From assembly GCA_014607495.2 (NCBI GenBank), contig CP053160.1, positions 9,672,001-9,736,000 on the forward strand: a stretch of DNA of 64,000 nucleotides, in the 5' to 3' direction. The notes below the pieces were generated by a model. That model was not told the DNA's origin. It did no database searches and saw only the letters and a program-made list of their open reading frames with translations. Below are positions 10,131-20,490 of the stretch, piece after piece. Position 1 is the stretch's first letter. Every line of letters begins with the position of its first letter. Source of the DNA: Carposina sasakii. Lineage: Eukaryota > Arthropoda > Insecta > Lepidoptera > Carposinidae. Both the position numbers and the translations under genes were made by a program.

Positions 10131-11536
10131 TAGGAAAAGTCTAAATTGGTTTATATTAAATATATAAATGAATTTTCATTCAACCGCAATAGGTTTCCGG
10201 TACAGTAGATCAATAAGGTAAATTGAACTCGAATAGCAAAAAAATCGTTCACAATGAAAGCCTTTTCCGTCATTGTCAAACAAAATCTTATCAAAAGACA
10301 GATGGAGTTGAAATAAACGGAACGATGGCATTACGAGTTTTTTCATCGCGTAACATTGGTCCATTACTTAAAAAAATTGTAAAGATAAAGGCCTTGTTAA
10401 ATTGCCTTTGGTAAATTAAAATACAAATTTAGTTATTTTTTGTCTCTTTTATATTAAAAAATAACTATGGGTATAATACAAAAAAAAAATCGATGAAGGG
10501 CTCCAAAAGAGTTCGATCGGATTTGTTCATCGCTTTTCGCAATTATTTTTCTAGCTACATAATTTTTGGATGCTGACTTAAATACGTGTATTTTCTGGCT
10601 CGATATACTAATACGATTGATTAATAAATATTATACATTATTATATACATCATGTTGAATTTGAACATGCATTTAAATAATATAAGATCAAGTCCTTTTT
10701 ATATAATTTTTGAAACATACAACGAGATGCCTGTTTTTGAAATTAATTAATAAAAGCTGGAATAGTGGTATATTACCATCACTGTGTAAACTACATAATA
10801 AATAACTTTAATATAATATTTATTTATAGTGTAATAAAATAAATGAAACTCTAGTCAACAAAATGTACAACTTTGAATACCAAATAAAATTAATATTTAA
10901 AAAAATTATGAATGATTTATTAGCACGTCAATATATATGGCAAAAGCTACGAGTATAATGGAGCCAAAAGTAATATTAACTGGTCAAGCTTTTGAAGAAA
11001 AAAATACTTAATTACTTAAACTGAAGTATGTTTTAGTTAATACTGAATGATGGTTCCATTATGGTAAAACTCAATGCTACTTATAATTATTTAAAGTATC
11101 TATTAGTTTAAAAATAAAAAGTTATTAACAAAAGTTTCATAAGATGCGTCCATATTATGTACCTTCTTAACATTTTTTTAAGTACATACATAAATTGCTT
11201 TATTTTATAGCACGTAAAGTTTTTCAAGGAATCATTTGGCTTTATAACATATTTTTAGACATAAATATCTAATATGCTATAAAATCTAACTAAGTTATTT
11301 TTGTTACTAAATGAGGACGCACCTTAATAAAGTTATTGTTCAAAAATATTACTATTATTATATTTCGACATTTGCAAATTGTAATAATATCATTTCTAAA
11401 GTTGTTTTAACTGAATTTAACTATGAGTGTACATAAAGATCGTTTTATTACATTTTGTATTGTTTTGAATTTCAAATAAATATACTTGTTATTGAACATT
11501 TGTCTTTTATTTTCACAATCTCTCGAATCTAACAAA
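10131..11536. other. AT-rich stretch downstream of thin, no gene seen
   Basis: Very AT-rich with no long frame. Repeated AATAAA motifs are the only recurring signals, so part of it may be extended 3'UTR. Confidence 0.6.
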
Positions 11537-11606
11537 TCATGATTGTGATCGATCTGTAGTGGCGATGAGAAACCAGATCCGAGCACGTAGCATGAAATGC
11601 ATTACA
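11537..11606 (-). repeat. fragment of repeat family C
   Basis: Contains GGCGATGAGAAACCAGATCC and GAGCACGTAGCATG, the reverse complement of the motif in the complete family C copy at 23640-23834 and the fold-back copy at 43386-43703. It directly precedes the RTE fragment. Confidence 0.55.
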
Positions 11607-11611
11607 ATGGA

Positions 11612-11706
11612 ATAACTGCAATTCCTATACGAGCGTATCGGCAAGCGCAGCGTGGGAAGGCCACCCGCGAGGTGGGCGGACGACCTGACCAAGGTCGCGG
11701 GCGTCG
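11612..11706 (+). mobile_element. RTE-type LINE 3' coding fragment, left half
   Basis: The frame reads YERIGKRSVGRPPARWADDL then TKVAGV, the GRPP-RW-DD-L motif near the C terminus of RTE reverse transcriptases. It breaks at CGTCG exactly where the Transib starts and continues at 15623 in the same frame. It is 5'-truncated, with an in-frame stop just upstream. Confidence 0.8.
11702..11706 (+). repeat. Transib target site duplication, left (CGTCG)
   Basis: CGTCG immediately left of the CACGGTG end, matched exactly at 15623-15627. Transib insertions characteristically duplicate 5 GC-rich bases of CGNCG type. Confidence 0.92.
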
Positions 11707-12057
11707 CACGGTGGGCTGAAAAACGGCTTTCATAGACATAGGAATCAAAAGTGGCAAATACCGAATTTCTAATCGAATATCGCTTCTACTAGTTATTATC
11801 ATATACTCAAATGATACTCGCATCAATCTGCACAAAAACAAAGGACTTATAATTTTTTTACGAAAAATTTGTATGAAGCTAGAATAAAAATTTAATTATC
11901 TCTTAAACGGCAAGGAAAACCGTAATATCCTTACAGGTAGTGTTAGTACTAATTATTTATGATTTTTTGACGTACTACAAATAACGGTTATCACTGCCGA
12001 TTTTTTTTAAAAAATCATCAAAATATTTTTATTTATTTTTACATATGAAACGGTTCC
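11707..12057 (+). repeat. Transib left terminal inverted repeat (351 bp)
   Basis: Reverse complement of 15272-15622 with about three mismatches, seen near 11941, in the T/A run at about 12008, and near 12045. It begins with the heptamer-like CACGGTG and contains ACAAAAAC about 115 bases in, which resembles the RSS nonamer but is too far from the heptamer for 12/23 spacing. Pairing stops abruptly after GGTTCC. Confidence 0.92.
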
Positions 12058-12338
12058 CTTTATTGTCTAACTTAAGAAAATCGATATTATGAATGTGGTT
12101 AACTCAAATGATATGAATTTATAGGTATAAAACAAGAAAAATATAAAAAAATGCTGTTTATTTTAAGTTACAAAAATGTTCTTAATTATACAAAATATTC
12201 AATTAAATTATAATTGAACCAAATAGTACAGTAATCTTACATAATTAATAAAAAAAATTGAAAAATGAGAGTGATGAAAATTCGTATTTTTTTTTTACAT
12301 TAGAAAGAAAGAAAGAAAAGAAGTATATTTTTCTTATA
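12058..12338. other. Transib internal non-coding segment
   Basis: AT-rich spacer between the left repeat and the transposase stop, including a short (GAAA)n tract near 12303-12320. It would form the 3'UTR of the transposase transcript. Confidence 0.7.
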
Positions 12339-14453
12339 TTACGAATTTTCATCATTCTCGTTGTCGGATTCCAATTCTGAGTCAGAATCCAAGTTAGTTA
12401 CATCTAAAAACTCGAACTCAGTTTCCTGAAACTGGATTAAGTCGAGAGTTTCACCAAAAAAGCTTAGTTTTCTCTTACTATCTAGCTTAGGCCTTTGTGC
12501 ACTTAATAAGGGATCAGAGGAAATGACAAGCATATTTAAAATATCTTGATTTGAATCTTGCCTGCTTCTTTTTCGCGAATGATTTTCCCGGAACCTCCTA
12601 AAATCTTTATTTCGCGACTCTGAGGCTTCTTCAGAGAGAGCCCCAATGGGCACAATGTCATTTTTCTCAATGATGTCAGCCCCGTGTATTAACAATTTAT
12701 GTACGGTTGCCGACATGTAGTACCAATCGTATAATTCTACGTACTTTTCTGCCGTTTTGCGGGAAAAATCTTTGAACTTGTTCACATCGATTTTCTCGCC
12801 AGATGTTATTGCTTGCAAAATCACAGCAAATCTTTTTATGAGCTCCTCATCCAACCCGGTAATAGCTGCAGTTGTATTTGGAAACTCGAAAAACTTTCGT
12901 GCGGTATTGCCATCATTGGTGGTTCCCGAGCCCTGTTTTACTATATCAATCAACAGATTGAGCTCATCTTTAAATTTGTCCTGAATGTGTTTTTTTCTTG
13001 TCTGCAACATTTCTTTGTGCTCATTACTTCTCGCTGCCCACTGTTTGAAGTCAAGCCTGTACGCAATATGTAACAGACATTCCATGCAATTTATACGGGC
13101 GTGTAAGGATGACAAACCAAATTCATATACGTCAGAACACACAGTCTTCGAAGTTACAACATCTAATCGGTTCATTTCTGTTGGTTTTGCTAAGCACAGG
13201 TAGCACGATGCGTTTGATCTGGCTTCAGAAAGGTACGTGCAGACTTTAGCGTCGATCATTGTCATCATTAGATGATGAGTCACCCTGTTATTATTACTGC
13301 TCTCTGTGGGGATAAGATCCTTAATTTCATCATCCATTTGTCTTTTGTGATCAATTACAACTGCTTCACTCTCTTTTACAAAAGTAAACTGGACTGGACG
13401 ACAATACAAAGCTGAGCATGGTTTTGGGTTCGTCCATAAAGTATTATCTCCATCTGTCAGTTTTAGTGGGACCAAAGAGGTCATAAAAATGCTGGAATCA
13501 TCCTGCTCGCCCTCCATTTTCTGCTTGTACCGGCTTTGGTTGGAGGCACCATCAAATCCCCACTTGGATATCAGCTTTAGCTGCTTATTTTGCACATCGT
13601 CAGAAAGACTTTGAAGAATCCTCGTCACTGTGATGTCCAGTAAAGCTTGAAGTGTAATTCGAGCCGATGAATCCGTAACTGACACTGATTGATTCGGAGG
13701 GTAGCAACTAAGCTTAGTTTGTTGCACTTTGTAGTAAGATGGATATATATCATTAGCACCTTCGCGAATGGCAGCCTCTCGCAATGTAATATATTGCCAC
13801 TTTGATAGTTTTAGTGAAAGAAGCAATCCAAGCGCTTTCTCTGCTGTAAAAACCACTTTTTTCACTGGTTTTTTAAGCGTCTCACTAATTGTAGCCGCTG
13901 CTTCAGGATTTTTCATCATATATTCGATCACTGAAGCGATATCTCCATGCCCTTCTTCTTTTAAACGTGCTGCAGCTGCATAGGCCAATTCACTGGAATC
14001 TTCGCTTGTATGGTCATCAGATCTTCTCTTTTTCTGTTTGTTTCCTAGATCTTCAAAGGGTTTTCGGGACCTTTTTGTCATTGTCCCAACAGACGATGAT
14101 GTTACTGCACTAACGGACGATGACGTCGACGGTTCTTGAGAGATGGTGTGTATATCATCAATAGTTTCTCGATTAACCAAAGTTTGCACACAACTTGGCC
14201 AATCAATATTTGCTTGCAGCCAATTTCCGTACAGTCTTCTGAAATTATCAAGGAATCTGCTGGATTTCTGCCACCTCTGTAAAGCAGCTCGCGTAAACCT
14301 TCGACAAAATTCTTTAACAGTTACTTGATCTTCGACAGAAAGGCAATCGCCTATGCGGGATACAAGTGCACCAAACAATACTTCATGATTAAATGAAGTA
14401 GTCTCACTTTTTAGAAGAACAAACAAGTCTAAATTGGTGATTAAACTTTCCAT
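12339..14453 (-). CDS. Transib transposase, RAG1-core-like (704 aa)
   Basis: DDE recombinase that would cut at the element ends and insert it at GC-rich 5-bp sites. I use the ATG at 14453; upstream there is only a GTG in frame before a stop at 14499. Numbering from that Met, the first catalytic Asp is D301 in KWGFDGASNQ, the second D401 in MTMIDAKV. A zinc pair C417/C420 (SCYLC) matches H585 and H590 in VHKLLIHGAD; the His-x4-His spacing equals RAG1 H937/H942. The catalytic Glu lies in LSEEASESRNKDFRRFRE (E608, E609 or E612). GTTNDGNTARKFF near 510 and SGEKIDVNKF near 551 are strongly Transib-like. The first 90 residues carry the FCRRF..RW..FL..WL block; 105-160 is Ser/Lys-rich with a KRSRK / KQKKRR nuclear-localisation-like patch; the tail is acidic. 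There is no frameshift or internal stop. Alanine follows D401, where I recall glycine in relatives. Confidence 0.95.
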   Translation of the reverse strand: MESLITNLDLFVLLKSETTSFNHEVLFGALVSRIGDCLSVEDQVTVKEFCRRFTRAALQRWQKSSRFLDNFRRLYGNWLQANIDWPSCVQTLVNRETIDDIHTISQEPSTSSSVSAVTSSSVGTMTKRSRKPFEDLGNKQKKRRSDDHTSEDSSELAYAAAARLKEEGHGDIASVIEYMMKNPEAAATISETLKKPVKKVVFTAEKALGLLLSLKLSKWQYITLREAAIREGANDIYPSYYKVQQTKLSCYPPNQSVSVTDSSARITLQALLDITVTRILQSLSDDVQNKQLKLISKWGFDGASNQSRYKQKMEGEQDDSSIFMTSLVPLKLTDGDNTLWTNPKPCSALYCRPVQFTFVKESEAVVIDHKRQMDDEIKDLIPTESSNNNRVTHHLMMTMIDAKVCTYLSEARSNASCYLCLAKPTEMNRLDVVTSKTVCSDVYEFGLSSLHARINCMECLLHIAYRLDFKQWAARSNEHKEMLQTRKKHIQDKFKDELNLLIDIVKQGSGTTNDGNTARKFFEFPNTTAAITGLDEELIKRFAVILQAITSGEKIDVNKFKDFSRKTAEKYVELYDWYYMSATVHKLLIHGADIIEKNDIVPIGALSEEASESRNKDFRRFRENHSRKRSRQDSNQDILNMLVISSDPLLSAQRPKLDSKRKLSFFGETLDLIQFQETEFEFLDVTNLDSDSELESDNENDENS

Positions 14454-14866
14454 TATTTGATTTAAAATCACAGAGCAAATATTATTTAGTGTTAACAGTT
14501 ACACGGATGTGAACAATTTAAATTAAAAGCAAAAGTTTAGTCCTTTTATAGCAAAAAATCGATAATTAGTTAACTACCCCCATTAGACTTTTCAAAGAAG
14601 TACTAAAGAAAACTTATAGTCGACAATATAACACATTAGCACAACTAATTACCACATTAGCTAATCAGAAAAAAGTGATGCAGTCCAAAGATTGCATTGT
14701 TGCGCGATATTGCTAATTATTTAATCACCTATTTAGTCTCTTCAGAAGCCTAAATTATTAGAATTACTTAATCACTTACCTAGTTACAATGAAACTAAAC
14801 AATTACTTAACAATTCTTTATGGTATTTTTAATGTATCTAAAATTGAAAACTTATTTTGGTTGATC
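14454..14866. other. Transib 5' untranslated/promoter side
   Basis: AT-rich sequence upstream of the transposase start on the minus strand. Promoter elements are not recognisable by eye. Confidence 0.6.
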
Positions 14867-14879
14867 AATATCCCACTGA
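14867..14879 (+). repeat. SINE target site duplication, left
   Basis: AATATCCCACTGA, repeated exactly at 15136-15148. Confidence 0.9.
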
Positions 14880-15135
14880 GGCCGTGTGGTGTCCGGCAGA
14901 ATAGAATAGCACCAACCCTCCATACACAGGGGCGTAAAAGGCGACTAATACGCTTGTATTAGTCGCCGTTTAGCCTGAGCCTCAATAGACCAGAAAATGG
15001 GCAGCAGCATTTTCATTATACTATGGTCTTTTACATCGATCTCCAACCTGCCTGCCAAGCGTGGAGATTATGGCAACATTCTCCCACGGGAGAGGCTCAG
15101 GTCCAGCAGTGGACTGTTATGGGCTGATGATGATG
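14880..15135 (+). mobile_element. SINE inserted inside the Transib
   Basis: A 256-bp insertion between two perfect 13-bp copies of AATATCCCACTGA. The 5' end is GGCCGTGTGGTGTCCGGC; the 3' end reads GGTCCAGCAGTGGACTG then GGGCTGATGATGATG, a short trinucleotide tail typical of lepidopteran SINEs. An internal inverted repeat GGCGACTAATACGC / GTATTAGTCGCC lies near 14938-14967. There is no coding capacity. It is related at the 3' end to family A SINEs elsewhere in the window but differs in the 5' half. Confidence 0.85.
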
Positions 15136-15148
15136 AATATCCCACTGA
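15136..15148 (+). repeat. SINE target site duplication, right
   Basis: AATATCCCACTGA, identical to 14867-14879. Confidence 0.9.
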
Positions 15149-15271
15149 AAATAGATGTCTAAGTGCGGAAGTACAATAAACTTTTGCCTACCCTTTTGGA
15201 AGTAGACAGGGGATGCTAATTTTATATTTTGCGTTGTTAAAATTCTGTGTTTCTCAACTTAAACACGAAAA

Positions 15272-15622
15272 GGAACCGTTTCGTATGTAAAAATAAATAA
15301 AAATATTTTGATGATTTTTAAAAAAAAATCGGCAGTGATAACCGTTATTTGTAGTACGTCAAAAAATCATAAATAATTAGTACTAAAACTACCTGTAAGG
15401 ATATTACGGTTTTCCTTGCCGTTTAAGAGATAATTAAATTTTTATTCTAGCTTCATACAAATTTTTCGTAAAAAAATTATAAGTCCTTTGTTTTTGTGCA
15501 GATTGATGCGAGTATCATTTGAGTATATGATAATAACTAGTAGAAGCGATATTCGATTAGAAATTCGGTATTTGCCACTTTTGATTCCTATGTCTATGAA
15601 AGCCGTTTTTCAGCCCACCGTG
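15272..15622 (-). repeat. Transib right terminal inverted repeat (351 bp)
   Basis: Partner of 11707-12057, ending in CACCGTG at 15616-15622. Divergence begins at once beyond GGAACC at 15272, which defines the boundary. Confidence 0.92.
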
Positions 15623-15627
15623 CGTCG
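15623..15627 (+). repeat. Transib target site duplication, right (CGTCG)
   Basis: CGTCG immediately after CACCGTG, identical to 11702-11706. Confidence 0.92.
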
Positions 15628-15740
15628 GTTGGATGCAGGCGGCTTCCGACCGGTCGGAGTGGAGGTTGTTGGGGGAGGCCTATGTCCAACAGTGGACTTC
15701 TCAGGGCTGTAAATGACCTACGACTAAACTAATAACTAAT
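15623..15740 (+). mobile_element. RTE-type LINE 3' coding fragment, right half
   Basis: After one copy of the duplication the frame continues as [20 protein letters not shown] then QQWTSQGCK and TGA at 15714-15716, the usual C terminus of RTE-like LINE proteins. Together with 11612-11706 it is the pre-insertion target. Confidence 0.8.
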
Positions 15741-16869
15741 TCTCGTAGTTTAGTATGGGTATGAGTTTAATTCAATACAATACGGTAAATAGAAGCTAGT
15801 ATGAGAAAAAAATTACACTATTTTTACAAATATAATAAAATCAAACCGAGAAGAGTTGCCCAGGGGCAGGCAGCCAGGTGTTAAACAAACGCGTCAAATC
15901 CGTGGCTCATATTGCCTTATGTTTTGAAAGAAACGCCGATCCCATTAATAAGTAATACTATGTATAAGGAAGATGGTCATGAAAATAATAGCAAACCTAC
16001 AGATTCCCTGAAAATAGAAATAGTCAGTCGTCCCCAATTAGTTGAATAATCTAAGTTTCAACATCAGTTTAAGTCTCAACAAGATGTTATGTTGGTACAA
16101 AATCCGGATATAAAGACATCCCCATTTTTTTAGTGTCAGCCCCATGAAAGAAGGACAAAGTGAATGTAGGCACGACAATAGATCTGCGACCGCTAATAAG
16201 CAGAGCAGTATAAACCAATCACTGGCTAACTTTGCCTCTTTTCTGCATGTCACACGGGCATCGACACTAAATTCTTTGAACGTACGTCGCTAGGCCTTCT
16301 CTACCTTATCTTCACATCATGTTCATAAAAAAATGGGTCATTATTCAGACAATAGAAGACTTGTGGACAAAAAATTAATTTTACTGAGAATCGTCAAAGC
16401 AAGCAAATTTCCTGAAAAAGTTTATAAGCTTTTTCATTAAGGCATTTAGCCCTTAAACCAAGGGATGTCGTAAGAGCAAGGTTCAGATTTGGTAGTTGGT
16501 ATATAGGCCCTTTTTGTTCATTTTAACGAAGAAACCTTAAGTATAAACAAAAGAAAAGCCCTATCAAAACGACATACACAAAGCCCATCTTCCAATCACA
16601 GAGGAAGTCTCTTAGATAACATGTGCTTTTGGACTCAACCAACGAATAAAATACACTGCACGTACAATTATCGGGCGTACAAGGCAATATCTCCCTAAAA
16701 CGGAGGGCTTACGCGTCGTAATTGCGTGTCAAGTCAAGAGAATTCCCTTATTTTTCTTATCGTCACTAACGGCCCCTAAAAGTGCTGGTGATTTCTCTAA
16801 TGATTCGGTGCAAGGAATAGGATGTAGCGATTTTCTTCATTTATTTCTACAGATTTATACATATTCAGT
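15741..16869. other. no gene seen
   Basis: AT-rich sequence with short frames only. Nothing here reads as a domain or has paired splice sites with coding character. Confidence 0.55.
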
Positions 16870-17042
16870 TCATGGGGTACCCAGCACTGCATGACAACGA
16901 AGGAGATAATACCAATACGTTTTACGTCTTAGTCATAAATATCAATGACAAGTTGCTAGCTCATTGAGAGAGCACCCCTGAGTTCCTTTGTCGATTCTTA
17001 CGAGATGCACGAAAAGATGTGCAGCTGATGTATTCTAGTAAA
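16870..17042 (+). repeat. repeat family D copy
   Basis: Contains the family D signature: GACAAGTTGCTAGCTCATTG, then GAGTTCCTTTGTCGATTCTTACGA-type sequence, then GCAGCTGATGTATTCTAGTA. The same order recurs at 18597, 19969, 35226, 44212 (minus), 46190 and 60890. Confidence 0.65.
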
Positions 17043-17971
17043 GTTATTTTATGGAATCCCAGTATAATAATGAAATACTTTATCAGTAACGGAAGATTAG
17101 TTTATTCTTCTTAATTAATTTTACAATAGATTTAAATGGTCGAGGCATCCCTTAACCGAAGGGCTAATCAGTATTTTGGACAAAGGATTATGCGGCCAGC
17201 CTTTTGGCCACATTGCCAGCGGTGGAGTTGCAGACAATCTCTTATTTGTAATTATGTTCTAGGTTTCAGTTTTTTATTCCTTGCCCAACTGTTTAAAGTG
17301 AAATATATAAATGATTACATTTTCCTAAAATCTATTTGAGTTATCTCTTAAAGCTTCTAGCTTGAACCACACCAGCAAGCGATAGGTTTGAGCCACGATG
17401 CCCTCTCGAACAATCAGCGATTACAGCGCTAAAGCTTTTGTCCGTTTACCATAATAAAGCGCCAATATGATTGAATAGTACTTCAAGTATGATTAAGTAG
17501 TTTACCCAAATGTTACGGTAATATGAAGCGCTTTTATGCTTAATAGTTATTGTCAACATTAATAGTAATGAACCGACTAGGAAAATTATTTTTTTCGTAG
17601 TAAACGTAGGTTTAGAGTTTCTATAAATACATGAACCTACATAGATCAGACAAGAACTGTGGGATCATAAAGGAGATATTAATTATCAGTAACAAGTAGT
17701 TAGTTTCCACAAAGAAAAAAAAAAACACTCAGGCACAGCATATGAAATGATTAATGGAAACTCTATTATATACCTAACAAAAATCTGCCGTTGGGGACTG
17801 AAACTACTAGACGTAACAAAGCATTTTTTTATTTGCCAAATTGCCACGGGAATTCAAAAGTTTACACGAACAAAGCCATGGGCTAGTACCTACAATAAAT
17901 ATAAACCAATACTGTATACAATTACAATTACGAGTATGGTGAAACATACTTTAGTTTCTTTCTTAGTTTAT
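17043..17971. other. no gene seen
   Basis: AT-rich, short frames only; a small A-rich tract near 17717. No recognisable element. Confidence 0.55.
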
Positions 17972-18246
17972 CTTCTATGATGCTCTGGGAGTGAAAAACA
18001 AAACGTATAATACTACAGCTGCTTCTCTTTCCGGGCATACTGTACAAGTCAGTAGAGGGACAAGAGGGTCTTGGTGTTTTGTAGGCGATGGGCTGACCAC
18101 CTGTCACTACTAACCGAACTTGTACATCTCAACTATACCCTCAAAATTGGTCAGAAGTGGCACCATGTGGTTCTATTGGCCCTTGGTGCTCTGCCTACCC
18201 CGTAAGGGATAAAGGCGTGATTATATGCATGTATGTATGTATATTT
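17972..18246 (+). mobile_element. SINE-like repeat with (TATG)n tail, family E copy 1
   Basis: About 275 bp, starting TTCTATGATGCTCTGGGAGT and ending GGGATAAAGGCGTGATTATA followed by GTATGTATGTAT. It is nearly identical to 24398-24667 over its whole length, including the tail. Confidence 0.75.
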
Positions 18247-18596
18247 TAGTTTCATAAAACAGTTACTTCGCCTGCGGCGCTAGTTGATTAGTGTATCTAT
18301 AGTAATTACATACAAAAAAGATTAGTACCAATATCAAACACGGGAGCTTATGAATGAAATGTACCCCATATTAATAGCCTCAAATGGTGATACATAGTCT
18401 ATTTAATCGTAGCCAGCGATGTTGATATCAATAAATGGTTTCTCTGCGCAATATATGGTGGACGAAAAAATATTATTATTGTAGTATGTGGAGACTGGCT
18501 ACTGTGCGTTGAAGATGAAGCATTTAAAATGTATATATTTTTGGAAGGTATATAGAATGTTATATGTCATATGTGATGGCTATGTTCCTATCATAA
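18247..18596. other. no gene seen
   Basis: AT-rich, with no structure that I recognise. Confidence 0.5.
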
Positions 18597-18735
18597 AACA
18601 CGTCCCACGTTTACATTTAGTATAGCAAGGTCACATTTTAAAAATTAGTGACAGGTTGCTACGAGTAGCTCACCGCCTCAGAGAACGCCCTTAGTCGACT
18701 CACGACATAAATGGAAGGAAATCAGCACAAGAAAT
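18597..18735 (+). repeat. repeat family D, eroded copy
   Basis: Shows TAGCAAGGTCACATTTTA, AGTGACAGGTTGCTACGAGT and GTCGACTCACGACAT in family D order, with deletions. Confidence 0.55.
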
Positions 18736-19968
18736 TATGTTATTAAATTGTATTTTAATTTTAAAAAGTAAGCAAAAATAAATGGTAATTAACAAACTAT
18801 GTTGTAATTAACAAACTATAAAACAGTTATCAGAGAGCTACTTGTTTTCAAGCGTTCATTCAAAAATTATTGTAGCGAGTACATTCGTCATAGCTCCTAT
18901 TTTATAGTAATTGTACCAAGAGCTCGTCTATTCTAACCTGTAATGATGATATTAATCACAATAACGGTCAGCAGACGTAGACAAAAGATAGGTGTCCGTA
19001 ATTATACCGATGATGAATGTCCTCGAATTGTCCCTGCCCACTCCGAGAATGCCATTAAGAAGGCATAACATATTCTTAGATATCCGGCCTAGGGAAAGAG
19101 CAAATGTATTTTCCGAAAGAATAATATTGCGTGGGTGGTAAGACATAAAATATTTTATGTACAGTGTCGAAATGATAAGTATTTGTTACTTGTATCAATG
19201 AAATTGTCCATTGCTGTTGCGGGGTTTCATTAGAGTACATCAGATACATCTTCTGCCGTACTCGAAGTCTCGAAGTCGATTTAGGAACTTAGGCATTTAC
19301 AGGCGATAGGTAAACTAGCAGCTGTCAGCAAGAATAGAGCTAGGGTACAAATTATACAAATTCCATGTACCACTGTGCCTATTTCTATAATTTTCTGCAT
19401 TCGTAAGTTACAAAACTAGACTACTATTCTTCAGATCACTCTGGACTAATGGCTATTTAACTCGTTCGCAGCTTCATAAGACCATTATAATCATTAATTG
19501 TAACCATTACTTAATGGGCCCCAGTAATTTAGGGCACATTCTAGGGCCCGAAACATCGCGATCGGCACCACACAAATGCATTAAAGACCCAAGAGTTAGT
19601 GGGTCATAATTTTGGACAACTCATGAAGTAATTTTGGTACAAACATCGGCTGGCTAAGATATACTGTCAAAGGGTTTTGAGTCGCGGTCAAAACGAGGGC
19701 AGTTTAAGTGGTGTAGTTACTAATGTAAGGGCTGTACACGATAGAAGAGAAGATAGTGTCGTTAAAGTACATTACATTGTGAAATATTGTGTTGGGGTAT
19801 GGTACAAGATCGTTCTGTAATTTATTTCCTATTACGATGCTGAAAATCTTTGGGGGTTGACTGAAATTGAAAGATAACAATTATTTAGATATGCAAATAC
19901 ACGCTTCTTTATGGCCACTATTAGATAGATCAGCTCTCCCCTTTACGTGTAAATACATTATATTATAG
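18736..19968. other. no gene seen
   Basis: AT-rich. Nothing in it resembles a coding exon or a repeat with definable ends. Confidence 0.5.
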
Positions 19969-20140
19969 GCATGGCTCTGTTCGCAAAAGGGGATGGCTAG
20001 AACTGCATGACATTACGAAGAAAATCCTAGAAGCACGTTTAGCATAGCAAGGTTAGATGTTAATAATCAGTGACAAGTTGCTAGTTCATTGCTTGGTCGA
20101 ATCTTACGATATGCACGGAAGGATATGCAGCTATTATACT
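19969..20140 (+). repeat. repeat family D copy
   Basis: A longer 5' part is present: GGCATGGCTCTGTTCGC, AGAACTGCATGACATTACGA, GCACGTTTAGCATAGCAAGG, then GTGACAAGTTGCTAGTTC and GCACGGAAGGATATGCAGCT. Confidence 0.65.
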
Positions 20141-20490
20141 ATATTAGTGCTAACTATAATATAGCTAACGGTAATAAACAAAATAATAAGTAAAAACACT
20201 ACGCTAGTGATAATCCGAACACAAATCAGTATTGAACATTCATGAAAGTGTTGTCAGTTTTCGGATATCAATTTTGAATTTAATCGCCCAGCAGTGTAAA
20301 TGTTTACTGCGCAAAGTGTTTACCAGAACACACGACGAGCCACACGTGGCTGCAAAGTTATTGTACGTTACATTGCTGTTTTAGTATTAAACTTGTATTT
20401 ATTTTTGGGTGATCTAACGTAGTATTTTAATATAAATATGATCATTTAAATAGCATTCATCATTCAGCAGTAGTTAGAACTATTATCACT
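20141..20490. other. no gene seen
   Basis: AT-rich intervening sequence without a recognised feature. Confidence 0.5.

Larger units (their letters stand above)
11707..15622 (-). mobile_element. Transib (RAG1-like) DNA transposon, structurally complete
   Basis: A 3916-bp element bounded by CACGGTGGGCTGAAAAAC at the left and its reverse complement at the right, with a perfect 5-bp CGTCG duplication. It encodes one uninterrupted 704-aa transposase on the minus strand. The inverted repeats are 351 bp and differ at about three positions. A SINE (14880-15135) was inserted between the transposase start and the right repeat, so the unit before that was about 3.65 kb. CACGGTG differs by one base from the CACAGTG heptamer of vertebrate recombination signals, in line with the known Transib-RAG relationship. 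Close repeat identity, perfect duplication and an open frame point to a young insertion that may be mobile. Confidence 0.93.

Noticed and set aside
14454..14471. Longer transposase start at 14471
   Set aside because: That codon is GTG; the first ATG in frame is at 14453.
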